From contig CAMDHZ010000006.1 of assembly GCA_945898275.1 (NCBI GenBank), positions 100,092 through 164,091 on the forward strand: a stretch of 64,000 nt of DNA. Reading direction: 5' to 3'. Below are positions 1 through 8,796 of this stretch, piece by piece. Both the position numbers and the translations under genes were made by a program. Each line of letters starts with the position of its first letter. Position 1 is the first letter of the stretch. The notes below the pieces were generated by a model that was not told the DNA's origin, did no database searches, and saw only the letters and a program-made list of their open reading frames with translations. The DNA is from Chitinophaga pinensis. Lineage in GTDB: Bacteria > Bacteroidota > Bacteroidia > UKL13-3.

Positions 1-1166
1 TCTCTTAATGTTTTGTTTTTGTTTGCCTTATTTACTACAAAATTAAAAAGCCAAGGGTATTTCACTAATTTTTGCATGGTATGACTTAATTTCAATTCAT
101 CCCATTGTTTATGATAAAAAATATTGTCATAAGCAAGGTTAAAGGCGGCATCAAATCGATTTTCTTTAATGGCTTGTTCAATATGTGCGGCAGCTAACAT
201 CCCACTGTACATTGCATTACCAATTCCTTCGCCAGTAAAAGGATCAATTAAACTAGCAGCATCTCCTGTAAGTAAAAAATTATTGCCACTTATTTTTCTT
301 TGTTTTGAACCAAGTGGCAGTCCCCAACCTTCTATTTTACCAACTAGTTTGGCATTTTTAAATCTATCTCTAATACCTGGATTTTGTTCAATTGCGCGCA
401 ACATATCAGCCTTAAGGTTGATTCGTTTTTTGCTTACCGTGTCACTTAACATTCCAGCACCAATATTTGCCTGCCCGTTTGGCAATGGGAAAATCCAAAA
501 GTAGCCTGGCAGTAATTCATTTAGAAAATGTAATTCTATGAAATTCTGTGGGTGTAAATCAGTAACACCCTCATAATAGGCGCGAATACCTGCGCAATAA
601 TGGAGATTATCTTTTTTAATATTACCAAGCTGCTTGCCAATGAGACTTCTATCTCCTTCGGCACCTACAACCATTTTCACATCAGTAAATGAAATTTCTT
701 GGTTACCCTGTTTACAAAACAGTGTGATGCCATTCGAATTAGATTCTACTTTTACAAGTTCTGTTTGGTCAATAACATTGGCGTAATTGTGATCTAGCTG
801 TTCAAACAAGCTATTATCAAAATCTAATCTTTTACTTATAAAACCAGGAGCGTGTGTTTCTTTACTGATGTCACTTTTAAAAGGAATATCTATTGATTTA
901 CCATTTGGAGCAACAAATTTTACTCCCCAACTAGGTAAAAAATGGGTTTCATCTTTTGTGTACTTTTCTAATAAGTTATTATTAAGCTGTTTAAGAACAT
1001 AAACAACTTTTCCGCTTAATGCATCTCCACAAACCTTATCTCTAGGGAACTTGGCCTTTTCAATAATTGTATGCGGAATGCCAGCTTTACTCAGAAACAT
1101 AGAAGTTGAGCAACCTGCTGGTCCGGCACCAATAATAACTATTTGCGAAGCATTTATTTGGTTCAT
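1..1166 (-). CDS. Geranylgeranyl reductase-like FAD oxidoreductase, 3' end outside window
   Basis: The reading frame starts at the ATG complementary to 1164-1166 and stays open to the left edge, giving about 388 residues without a stop. The N-terminus shows a Rossmann dinucleotide fold (IVIIGAGPAGCSTS, about residues 9-22), then a KVCGDALSG motif typical of the geranylgeranyl reductase family, and further on the second FAD motif LLTGDAASLIDPFTGEGIG. Family members saturate prenyl chains or act as halogenase-like monooxygenases; in Bacteroidota they may act on quinone or carotenoid side chains. It is divergent from the following plus-strand operon. The family call is firm; the substrate is unknown. 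Confidence 0.8.
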   Translation of the reverse strand, partial: MNQINASQIVIIGAGPAGCSTSMFLSKAGIPHTIIEKAKFPRDKVCGDALSGKVVYVLKQLNNNLLEKYTKDETHFLPSWGVKFVAPNGKSIDIPFKSDISKETHAPGFISKRLDFDNSLFEQLDHNYANVIDQTELVKVESNSNGITLFCKQGNQEISFTDVKMVVGAEGDRSLIGKQLGNIKKDNLHYCAGIRAYYEGVTDLHPQNFIELHFLNELLPGYFWIFPLPNGQANIGAGMLSDTVSKKRINLKADMLRAIEQNPGIRDRFKNAKLVGKIEGWGLPLGSKQRKISGNNFLLTGDAASLIDPFTGEGIGNAMYSGMLAAAHIEQAIKENRFDAAFNLAYDNIFYHKQWDELKLSHTMQKLVKYPWLFNFVVNKANKNKTLR

Positions 1167-1318
1167 ATTTTACTTTCTACCTTGAACTTTCGCCGAAAAT
1201 AGGTGATTCAATTATCCCAAGCAACGCATAAGAATTAAATAAAATAACTAAGTAAGAAAAAATAAGTAATGACAATCTGTCAATGGCTTAATTTTTGGTA
1301 TTTTCGTAGCACTTAGAT

Positions 1319-1819
1319 ATGATTGAAAAATTTACTTCCTTTTCTCCTGATTCAAAAGTTTGGATTTATGGCTGCTGCAAAAGATTGAATGAGATTGAAA
1401 TATCAGAGATTCAACTTGCTTTGGATGAGTTTACCTCAAACTGGACAGCCCATGAAATTCCTCTCAAAGCGGTTGGGACGGTTTTAGATGAACATTTTAT
1501 TGTTTTGATGGTTGATGAGAATATAGCAAAAGTGAGTGGTTGTGGGATAGATAAATCGGTTAAGTTGATTCAAGATTTTGCAGCCAAATATTCGATTGAC
1601 CCATTTAATAGAATGCAAGTTTATTTTGAAAAAGATAATGAAGTGTTGGTTATGCCATTAACAAAAACTTCAGAAGGCATTGAAAATGGAGTTATTAGCG
1701 AAGATTCTTTGCTGTATAATACTTTGGTTCAAACCAAAAGTGAATTGGAAAATAGCTGGAAGATTAAAGTTAAAGAATCTTGGCTTAGAAACAGACTCAC
1801 AAGAGTTAATTTAAAATAA
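1319..1819 (+). CDS. Conserved Bacteroidota protein often mislabelled ABC transporter ATPase
   Basis: This encodes 166 residues with no signal peptide and no Walker motifs. It resembles from memory a family widespread in Bacteroidota and annotated as ABC transporter ATPase, recognisable by the order WTAH, then a GCGIDKSVKLIQDF segment (usual form GCSIDxSVxFIQ), then NTLVQTKSE and a C-terminal WKIKVKESWLRNRL helix. Function is unknown and the ATPase label is not supported by the sequence. It lies 28 bp before ftsH on the same strand, so the two are probably co-transcribed. Codons 136-139 contain one copy of the iterated GGTTTGAACC word. Confidence 0.75.
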   Translation: MIEKFTSFSPDSKVWIYGCCKRLNEIEISEIQLALDEFTSNWTAHEIPLKAVGTVLDEHFIVLMVDENIAKVSGCGIDKSVKLIQDFAAKYSIDPFNRMQVYFEKDNEVLVMPLTKTSEGIENGVISEDSLLYNTLVQTKSELENSWKIKVKESWLRNRLTRVNLK

Positions 1820-1847
1820 GTATATTACTATAAGTAAAACTATAAAG

Positions 1848-3881
1848 ATGTCAGATAACAAAACACCTAATAAGGGAGCAGATAATTTAGGTAACAAAAA
1901 GCCAAAGTTACCGCCAATAGTGCCAAAGTTTAATTTCTATTGGATTTATGGAATAATTGCTGTTGTATTTATTGCGTTGCAGTTTGCTCCTAAAGATGCA
2001 GCCTTAAAAACAAGTAAGACAAAGTTTTTCACAGAAATGCTACCTTCTCATGATGTTGAGAAATTGGTAGTAGTCAACAAAGAACGTGTTGAGATAACCT
2101 TGAAAAAGGAAGCCTTAAAAAATGAAAAGTATGCAGATTTGAAAGCTAGGACTGGCATTTTTGCAACCGAAGTTGGACCACACTACTTTTTTGAAATCAG
2201 TGATGTAGGTAGCTTCGAAGTTGATTTAACAAAACGACAAGAGGGTTTTCCTGCCGATGAAAGATTAATTGCAGAAACTTTAACTCAACATAATTACTTC
2301 GGTGACATTATTGGGTGGTTATTACCATTTGTGCTTTTAATAGCTTTATGGATGTTTGTAATGCGTAGAATGGGCGGCGGTCCTGGTGCAGGTGGTCAAA
2401 TTTTTAATATTGGAAAAAGTCGTGCGCAATTGTTTGATAAAGATTCTCATGTAAACATTACTTTCAAAGATGTTGCTGGCTTAGATGAAGCTAAGGTAGA
2501 GGTAATGGAAATTGTTGATTTCCTTAAAAACCCTAAGAAATATACAACGTTAGGAGGAAAGATACCAAAAGGTGCTTTATTGGTGGGCCCTCCTGGAACT
2601 GGAAAAACATTGCTGGCGAAGGCTGTTGCTGGTGAAGCTGGTGTGCCTTTTTTCTCGCTCTCAGGTTCTGATTTCGTAGAAATGTTTGTTGGTGTGGGCG
2701 CAAGTAGGGTTAGAGATTTATTTAAACAAGCAAAAGAAAAAGCTCCTTGTATTATTTTTATAGATGAAATTGATGCAGTAGGAAGAGCGAGAGGCAAAAA
2801 CTTGGTTCAAGGCGGAAACGATGAAAGAGAAAACACTTTAAATCAATTGCTGACAGAAATGGATGGTTTTGCAACAGATTTAGGTGTAATCATTTTAGCC
2901 GCTACAAATAGGCCAGATATTTTAGATTCTGCTTTGCTTCGTCCAGGTAGGTTTGATAGACAAATTTCTATTGATAGACCAGACTTAAATGGTAGAGAAG
3001 AAATATTTAAAGTTCACCTTAAGCCTATTAAAACTGCAGAAGGTGTAGACCCTAGAAAACTATCGATGCAAACAGCAGGATTTGCTGGGGCAGATATTGC
3101 AAATGTTTGTAATGAGGCAGCTTTAATTGCGGCTAGAAACAGCAAAACAGCTGTGGATATGAAAGACTTTCAAGACGCCATTGACAGAATAATCGGTGGT
3201 TTAGAAAAGAAAAATAAAATTATCTCTACCGAAGAGAAAGAAATTATTGCTTACCATGAAAGCGGTCACGCCATTTCTGGTTGGTTTCTGGAAGGAGTAG
3301 ATCCGTTGGTTAAGGTGAGCATTGTGCCTAGGGGAGTTGCAGCTTTGGGATATGCGCAATACCTACCGAAAGACCAATATCTTTATACTACAGAGCAATT
3401 AGAAAATATGATGTGCATGACTCTTGGTGGAAGGGTAGCTGAAGATATTATCTTTGGTAGAATTAGCACCGGTGCTCAAAACGACCTTGAACGTGTTACC
3501 AAAATGGCTTATGGAATGGTAACTTTGTATGGCATGAATTCAGTAATAGGTAATGTAAGTTTTAATGATTCTACGCAAGAATATGGCTTTACAAAACCAT
3601 ACAGCGAGAAAACTGCTGAACTGATTGACATAGAAGTTAGAAACATTATCACAAAATGTTATGCTCGAACCAAGGATTTACTACTTTCTAAACGCGATAA
3701 ACTTGAAGAACTATCTCAAATTCTATTGAAAAGAGAAATTCTACTTCAACATGATTTGGAAGAAATTCTTGGTGCAAGGCCTTTTGATAAGGTTGTAGAA
3801 GAAGCAACGGCTATGGTTCTGCCAACTGAATTGGCCGACGAAACCTCAGCTGTGATTGACCCAACTCCTATTATTGAGTAA
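1848..3881 (+). CDS. ftsH: ATP-dependent zinc metalloprotease FtsH
   Basis: Membrane-anchored AAA+ protease that extracts and degrades membrane and short-lived cytosolic proteins. The 677 residues show two membrane segments (about 29-47 and 150-172) bracketing a periplasmic domain, Walker A GPPGTGKT near 247, Walker B IIFIDEID near 302, the second region of homology ending in RPGRFDRQ, and the zinc protease motif HESGH near 470. Length and order are normal for the family. The N-terminus carries a charged, proline-rich leader before the first membrane segment, common in Bacteroidota. It follows the upstream gene by 28 bp. Confidence 0.97.
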   Translation: MSDNKTPNKGADNLGNKKPKLPPIVPKFNFYWIYGIIAVVFIALQFAPKDAALKTSKTKFFTEMLPSHDVEKLVVVNKERVEITLKKEALKNEKYADLKARTGIFATEVGPHYFFEISDVGSFEVDLTKRQEGFPADERLIAETLTQHNYFGDIIGWLLPFVLLIALWMFVMRRMGGGPGAGGQIFNIGKSRAQLFDKDSHVNITFKDVAGLDEAKVEVMEIVDFLKNPKKYTTLGGKIPKGALLVGPPGTGKTLLAKAVAGEAGVPFFSLSGSDFVEMFVGVGASRVRDLFKQAKEKAPCIIFIDEIDAVGRARGKNLVQGGNDERENTLNQLLTEMDGFATDLGVIILAATNRPDILDSALLRPGRFDRQISIDRPDLNGREEIFKVHLKPIKTAEGVDPRKLSMQTAGFAGADIANVCNEAALIAARNSKTAVDMKDFQDAIDRIIGGLEKKNKIISTEEKEIIAYHESGHAISGWFLEGVDPLVKVSIVPRGVAALGYAQYLPKDQYLYTTEQLENMMCMTLGGRVAEDIIFGRISTGAQNDLERVTKMAYGMVTLYGMNSVIGNVSFNDSTQEYGFTKPYSEKTAELIDIEVRNIITKCYARTKDLLLSKRDKLEELSQILLKREILLQHDLEEILGARPFDKVVEEATAMVLPTELADETSAVIDPTPIIE

Positions 3882-3914
3882 AATCAAGTTTCAATAAGTT
3901 TGGTAATTTGCTAT

Positions 3915-3956
3915 ATTTATGCTTATTTAGTATATCAATACTAAGTAAGCATAAAT
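3915..3956. promoter_or_regulatory. 19-bp inverted repeat abutting a start codon; candidate operator
   Basis: The left arm ATTTATGCTTATTTAGTAT (3915-3933) and the right arm (3938-3956) pair over 19 bp with one wobble position and a 4-base loop ATCA. The right arm runs into the AT of the next gene's ATG at 3955. There is no T-run after it, so it is a poor intrinsic terminator for ftsH. Since the next gene encodes a helix-turn-helix protein, autoregulation through this site is the natural guess, but an RNA hairpin masking the start codon is equally possible. Confidence 0.55.
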
Positions 3957-4377
3957 GGAAGCAGAAGTTAAGTGCCCAAAATGTGATTCACATGAGGTTA
4001 TAAAAAGTGGCATTTTAAAGAATAGACAACGCTTTAAATGTAAAGCCTGTAAGTATTTTTTTACAGTAAGTAAACTAGGAAAGCGCATTGATAACTATTA
4101 TGTTACCAAGGCGCTTCAGTTGTATATAGAGGGTTTGAGCTTTAGAGAAATTGAGCGACTCCTTGGAATAAGTCATGTAAGTGTAATGAATTGGGTAAAA
4201 CAATACGGTTTGAACCGACCAGAGAAAAGTCAATACCATCCCACCTATAAAATTCTTAACCATACCGAATTGGTAGAATACATGAAAAACAAAGATAATC
4301 TTAAGGGAGCTGGTTCTGTAATTACGGAGCTAGGCGATAAATTCATGATGATTAAATGGGAGCGATTCCGCAATTAG
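3955..4377 (+). CDS. InsA-like zinc-ribbon/HTH protein (IS1-type, no catalytic domain)
   Basis: This 140-residue protein begins with a four-cysteine zinc ribbon (CPKC at 8-11, CKAC at 31-34) followed by a helix-turn-helix segment (LSFREIERLLGISHVSVMNW), the layout of the IS1 InsA repressor/transposase N-terminus. No DDE catalytic domain follows and no terminal repeats of an insertion sequence were seen, so it is probably a domesticated DNA-binding protein. The start codon sits inside a 19-bp inverted repeat. It precedes the porin-MFS unit by 105 bp on the same strand and could regulate it. Confidence 0.7.
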   Translation: MEAEVKCPKCDSHEVIKSGILKNRQRFKCKACKYFFTVSKLGKRIDNYYVTKALQLYIEGLSFREIERLLGISHVSVMNWVKQYGLNRPEKSQYHPTYKILNHTELVEYMKNKDNLKGAGSVITELGDKFMMIKWERFRN

Positions 4378-4482
4378 AAAGACTTTTGAAGGTATAACTA
4401 TTTCAAATTAACAAATAGCTACCCATGAGTATAGTTATTTAGTTTTCCTTCTTCATCTTCGATTTACAAATAGCAAATCACG

Positions 4483-5904
4483 ATGAAGAAAATTTACACA
4501 CTCAAGCTACTCGTTGCGCTTGCATTCAGTAGTATTGCCTTTCAACTATTGGCCCAAGGCTCCGAGAGCTATGGAACAGGAATAAAAATCCCTTTAGATA
4601 CTAGTGGTCAAAAATTTATTAGATTTATCAATTGGCACCAATTCTGGATGCGTTCTGCACAATATAATCCTGGATCTACTGTAAATGGTGAAGCTCAGAG
4701 TTCTGGAATTGACTTTGCTTTGCGACGTTCTCGTTTTCTGTTTTATACCCAAATGAATTCGAGGTTTATGATAATGACGCATATCGGTATCAACAATCAA
4801 ACCCTAGTTGGTGGCGGAGGTTTGGGTCAAGCAGCAAACATTGGCAATACTAGTCCAGATGGTAAAAAACCGCAAATATTTATCCATGAAGCAACTGCCG
4901 AGTTTCATGTAATCAAAAAGAAACTTACACTAGGGGGTGGCCTGCATTATTGGAACGGTGTTTCGAGAATGGCTAATGCGTCGACCCTAAACTTTATGAC
5001 TTTAGATGCTCCAATTTTTAACTGGGCCAATATTGATGCTTCTGACCAATTTGCCCGTATGATGGGTTGGTATGCCAAAGGTAAGTTGGGTAAATTTGAT
5101 TACCGTTTAGCCTTTAACGTTCCATTTGCTATACCTGCAAGTAACGGGCTTACACGTTTGGATACCACTGCTGCTAAAAACAATATTGTAAATGCTTCTT
5201 ATCGCGGAATTGGAGGAGCTAAACCTGCATACCAAGGGTATTTTATGTACCAGTTTTGGGATCAAGAAAGCAATTTATTGCCTTATATGGTGGGTTCTTA
5301 TGTGGGTACTAAAAAGGTGTTTAATATTGGTGCTGGATTTTTTCACAATGCAGAAGCCATGTGGGCGGCAAAAGGTAATGGAACTCGCTGGGATACGGTT
5401 AGACAAAACTGTTTTATCTGGGCAGTTGATGCATTTTTAGATATGCCCTTAAACAAGTCTAAAGGAACTGCAATTACAGCATACCTTTCTTACAATAAAC
5501 ATGATATGGGTGATAATTATGTTAGAAACATAGGCATTTCTAATCCTGCCAACGGACTAGCCAAAACGGGTACAACTTTTAGTGGTACTGGAAATGCCTT
5601 TCCAACTGTGGGTACTGGGGATATTTTTTATGCGCAAGCTGGGTATGTTTTTCCTAAAACAAAAATTGGTAAGTTTCAACTTATGGGTGATGTTACCTAT
5701 GCCAATTATGAAAGGGTAAATAATGGTGTAGTTATTCCTGATGTTGGTCTTAATTATTACATGGAAGGGCATAATGCTAAAATTACTTTGAACTACCGCT
5801 CGCGTCCGGTTGTGGATTATGTAGAAGCCACTAAACCATTTGGAGCATTAGAAACTACCGAACGTAAAGGAGAAGTAGTGCTACAATTGCAGATTTATTT
5901 ATAA
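4483..5904 (+). CDS. Outer-membrane porin, Bacteroidota porin O/P-like
   Basis: The 473-residue product has a signal peptide (MKKIYTLKLLVALAFSSIAF, cleavage near LLAQG) followed by a protein rich in alternating hydrophobic/aromatic strands, ending with a strand in EVVLQLQIYL, as expected for an outer-membrane barrel. The N-terminal FIRFINWHQFWMR and RRSRF segments resemble porins found beside MHS-type transporters in Bacteroidota. It is 26 bp from the MFS gene, which is followed by a small membrane protein, suggesting a transport unit spanning both membranes. Substrate unknown. Confidence 0.75.
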   Translation: MKKIYTLKLLVALAFSSIAFQLLAQGSESYGTGIKIPLDTSGQKFIRFINWHQFWMRSAQYNPGSTVNGEAQSSGIDFALRRSRFLFYTQMNSRFMIMTHIGINNQTLVGGGGLGQAANIGNTSPDGKKPQIFIHEATAEFHVIKKKLTLGGGLHYWNGVSRMANASTLNFMTLDAPIFNWANIDASDQFARMMGWYAKGKLGKFDYRLAFNVPFAIPASNGLTRLDTTAAKNNIVNASYRGIGGAKPAYQGYFMYQFWDQESNLLPYMVGSYVGTKKVFNIGAGFFHNAEAMWAAKGNGTRWDTVRQNCFIWAVDAFLDMPLNKSKGTAITAYLSYNKHDMGDNYVRNIGISNPANGLAKTGTTFSGTGNAFPTVGTGDIFYAQAGYVFPKTKIGKFQLMGDVTYANYERVNNGVVIPDVGLNYYMEGHNAKITLNYRSRPVVDYVEATKPFGALETTERKGEVVLQLQIYL

Positions 5905-5930
5905 TTAATAAGAGAAAACAATATAAACTT

Positions 5931-7619
5931 ATGTCAATGGAAATTGAAAAGCCATCAACCATCTGGAAGGTGATTGGTGCATCGAGTGTGGGAACACTCA
6001 TTGAGTGGTACGACTTCTATATTTTTGGAAGTTTGGCTACTATTTTATCAAAACAGTTTTTCCCTGAGGATCAAGGAACAGCCGCCTTGTTATCTACCTT
6101 AGCCATTTTTGCTGCAGGCTTTATTGTGCGTCCATTTGGAGCGCTGGTATTTGGAAGGTTAGGTGACTTGCTGGGACGAAAATTTACTTTCTTGTTAACC
6201 CTTGTGTTAATGGGAGGTTCTACTTTTGCAATTGGATTGGTGCCTGGGTATAAAACCATTGGTATTGCAGCCCCACTTTTAATTTTATTTTTGCGTTTGG
6301 TTCAAGGCCTAGCCTTAGGAGGCGAGTATGGAGGTGCTGCTACCTATGTAGCAGAACATGCTCCTGTTAAGCGCCGTGGTTTTTTTACAAGCTGGATTCA
6401 AACCACTGCAACGCTTGGCTTATTCTTGTCATTGGGCGTAATATTATTCACTAGAAATACCCTTGGTGTAGACGCTTTTAGTGATTGGGGTTGGCGTGTG
6501 CCTTTTTGGGTTTCTATCATCTTGGTTGTGGTGTCAATTTATATCCGACTTAAAATGCAAGAGTCTCCTTTGTTTGCAAAAATTAAAAAAGAAGGTAAGA
6601 TTTCTAAGAACCCATTAAAGGAAAGTTTTGGAAACAAAACTAATTTAAAAATGGTATTACTTGCCCTATTTGGTGCGGTTATGGGCCAAGGTGTAATTTG
6701 GTATACTGGCCAATTTTATGCGCAATCTTTCATTGAAAATACTTGTAAAATAGATTTTGAACAATCACGAACTATCCTTCTTTGGGCAATTGTATTAGCC
6801 ACACCATTTTTTATTCTATTTGGTTGGTTAAGCGATATTGTTGGTAGAAAATGGATAATGATGTTGGGTATGCTTTTAGGTATTTTAACCTATAGGCCAA
6901 TCTATCAAACTTTTTTAGAGGATACTGCTGCGGTTAATCAGAACAGAACTATTCTTACTGAAAAATGCACTGTTAAAGATGCCTGGGCAGTAATGGATAC
7001 AAAGCACAAAAATCAAGTATTTGTGGTGAGCAAGTTGGACACTGTTTATAGCGATGGTTCCTTATTTAAATACACCACAACAGATACGCTTAGATTTACA
7101 ACTGATGTTCCAAAAGCTGGTTCAATCATATTTACAAGTATAGCTGATAGCACGGCTTTGATTACCTTGAAAGTAAAAGGCATAGAAAGCAAAGACGTGT
7201 TTACAGGTGAGGTAAGTTATGCTTCGGCGAAGTCGGCAATTGGTGTAGAAAAAACCATGGGCAATGGTATCTTTTGGAAAATGATAGCACTTATTTTTAT
7301 TCAAATTGTTTATGTTACCATGGTATATGGTCCAATTGCTGCTTTCTTGGTAGAATTGTTCCCAACCCGCATTCGCTATACTTCCATGTCATTGCCTTAC
7401 CACATTGGAAATGGAGTTTTTGGCGGATTGGTTCCCTTCTTAAGCACCTTGATTATAGAATATACCAAAACTCCTGAAAATCCTATGGGTTCGCCTTTGG
7501 CAGGATTGTGGTACCCAATGGGAGTGGCGGCAATATGTTTAATAATTGGGGTATTGTACTTATCCAATACAATTGACGAAGATGTATCTAACGACGAAAA
7601 CGAATTTATTCACGCTTAA
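5931..7619 (+). CDS. MHS-family MFS symporter with a large extra loop
   Basis: The 562-residue protein matches the metabolite:proton symporter (ProP/ShiA/KgtP-like) group of the MFS: ASSVGTLIEWYDFYIFG at the first helix, GRLGDLLGRK in loop 2-3, and LALGGEYGGAATYVAEHAP in helix 4. Typical members have about 430-450 residues; here about 110 extra residues (roughly 330-440, rich in T, D, K and V and with no hydrophobic stretch) sit before the final helices. The last part (GPIAAFLVELFPTRIRYT, SLPYHIGNGVFGG) is normal for the family. Probably co-transcribed with the porin upstream and the 90-residue gene downstream. Substrate not predictable. Confidence 0.85.
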   Translation: MSMEIEKPSTIWKVIGASSVGTLIEWYDFYIFGSLATILSKQFFPEDQGTAALLSTLAIFAAGFIVRPFGALVFGRLGDLLGRKFTFLLTLVLMGGSTFAIGLVPGYKTIGIAAPLLILFLRLVQGLALGGEYGGAATYVAEHAPVKRRGFFTSWIQTTATLGLFLSLGVILFTRNTLGVDAFSDWGWRVPFWVSIILVVVSIYIRLKMQESPLFAKIKKEGKISKNPLKESFGNKTNLKMVLLALFGAVMGQGVIWYTGQFYAQSFIENTCKIDFEQSRTILLWAIVLATPFFILFGWLSDIVGRKWIMMLGMLLGILTYRPIYQTFLEDTAAVNQNRTILTEKCTVKDAWAVMDTKHKNQVFVVSKLDTVYSDGSLFKYTTTDTLRFTTDVPKAGSIIFTSIADSTALITLKVKGIESKDVFTGEVSYASAKSAIGVEKTMGNGIFWKMIALIFIQIVYVTMVYGPIAAFLVELFPTRIRYTSMSLPYHIGNGVFGGLVPFLSTLIIEYTKTPENPMGSPLAGLWYPMGVAAICLIIGVLYLSNTIDEDVSNDENEFIHA

Positions 7620-7631
7620 TAAAATACTACA

Positions 7632-7904
7632 ATGAATCAAATAAGAAGAATATTAGGATTGATATGGATGGCCTTAGGACCAGTGGCTATTTATTTTATG
7701 ATAGCTCAAGCTTTAATGAAAGTTGGAGATGCAAATACAAAAATAAACGCTGCCATAAATGAGGCCGCAAAAGCAGCTGCGGAGGCTGCCAAGTTAAATG
7801 TTCAAATGCAATGGGGAATCATTATTTTGATTTTCGTGCCAATTGCATTTGGTCTGGTCATTTTTGGCTATTACAGTGTAAAAGGCGAATATGATAGGGC
7901 ATAA
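7632..7904 (+). CDS. Small two-helix membrane protein (DUF6814-like)
   Basis: The 90 residues contain an N-terminal hydrophobic helix (IWMALGPVAIYFMIAQAL), an alanine-rich amphipathic linker (residues about 38-55), and a second helix (IIILIFVPIAFGLVIFGYY). It resembles the small family DUF6814 found next to MHS transporters in Bacteroidota; that name is from memory. It starts 12 bp after the transporter stop, so an accessory subunit role is plausible. Its stop codon overlaps the start of a strong bidirectional terminator. Confidence 0.7.
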   Translation: MNQIRRILGLIWMALGPVAIYFMIAQALMKVGDANTKINAAINEAAKAAAEAAKLNVQMQWGIIILIFVPIAFGLVIFGYYSVKGEYDRA

Positions 7905-7934
7905 AAAAAGGGGGCGAATTTTCGCCCCCTTTTT
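7903..7934. terminator. Bidirectional intrinsic terminator
   Basis: Perfect GGGGGCGAA/TTCGCCCCC inverted repeat (7910-7918 and 7921-7929), preceded by seven A and followed by five T. It can end both the plus-strand transporter operon (last stop at 7902-7904) and the minus-strand menB transcript (stop at 7938). Confidence 0.9.
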
Positions 7935-7937
7935 CTT

Positions 7938-8762
7938 TTATGGGAATTTAGGAAACTTTTTAAAGTCTGGTTTGCGTTTTTCTAGGAAGGAATTTTTTCC
8001 TTCTTTGGCTTCATCACTCAAATAGTATAAAAGAGTGGCATTACCTGCTAGTTCTTGTATTCCTGCTTGCCCATCTAATTCTGCATTGAATGCACTTTTT
8101 ATCATACGCAATGCAATTGGACTTTTATCCATCATCTTTCTGCACCATTCAATGGTTGTATCTTCTAGTACTTCTAAGGGAACTACTTTGTTTACCAAGC
8201 CCATGTCTAAGGCTTCTTGAGCGTTGTATTGGTCGCATAAAAACCAAATTTCTCTGGCCTTTTTCTGCCCCACAACTCTTGCCAAATAGGAAGCTCCAAA
8301 TCCACCATCAAAACTTCCTACTTTTGGGCCAGTTTGACCGAATTTAGCATTTTCTGCCGCAATGCTTAAATCACAAATTACATGTAGCACATGACCGCCA
8401 CCAATAGCCCAACCGGCAACCATCGCCACAACAGGTTTAGGAATCCTTCTAATCTGCATTTGAAGGTCTAACACATTTAAGCGAGGTACGCCATCATCCC
8501 CAACATAACCGCCATGACCTCTCACACTTTGGTCTCCTCCACTGCAAAAAGCTTGGCCACCTTCGCCTGTTAAAATTACACAATAAACATTTTCATCCTG
8601 CCTGGCTAGCTCCATTGCTTCACTCATTTCCTTAACAGTTAAAGGAGTAAAAGCATTATGAACCTGAGGGCGATTGATACTAATTTTAGCTATTCCATCA
8701 TAAAATTGAAATAGGATTTCTTTAAATTCTTTTATGGTTTCCCAAGGGTATTTTGATTGCAT
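7938..8762 (-). CDS. menB: 1,4-dihydroxy-2-naphthoyl-CoA synthase
   Basis: Crotonase-fold enzyme that closes the second ring of menaquinone by cyclising o-succinylbenzoyl-CoA. The 274 residues include [15 protein letters not shown] near the N-terminus, the [14 protein letters not shown] segment typical of MenB, and the oxyanion-hole region [15 protein letters not shown]. It ends with the usual MenB tail [15 protein letters not shown]. It lies 34 bp downstream of menD on the same strand; other men genes are not in the window. Confidence 0.96.
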   Translation of the reverse strand: MQSKYPWETIKEFKEILFQFYDGIAKISINRPQVHNAFTPLTVKEMSEAMELARQDENVYCVILTGEGGQAFCSGGDQSVRGHGGYVGDDGVPRLNVLDLQMQIRRIPKPVVAMVAGWAIGGGHVLHVICDLSIAAENAKFGQTGPKVGSFDGGFGASYLARVVGQKKAREIWFLCDQYNAQEALDMGLVNKVVPLEVLEDTTIEWCRKMMDKSPIALRMIKSAFNAELDGQAGIQELAGNATLLYYLSDEAKEGKNSFLEKRKPDFKKFPKFP

Positions 8763-8796
8763 ATAAAATTATTATGATATGATTAACAACAAAAAT

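Noticed and set aside
169..504. Plus-strand frame of 111 codons near the left edge
   Set aside because: It is opposite the geranylgeranyl-reductase-like gene, which has clear FAD motifs on the minus strand.
3955..4377. Complete insertion sequence
   Set aside because: No InsB/DDE partner and no terminal inverted repeats or target duplication around the InsA-like gene.
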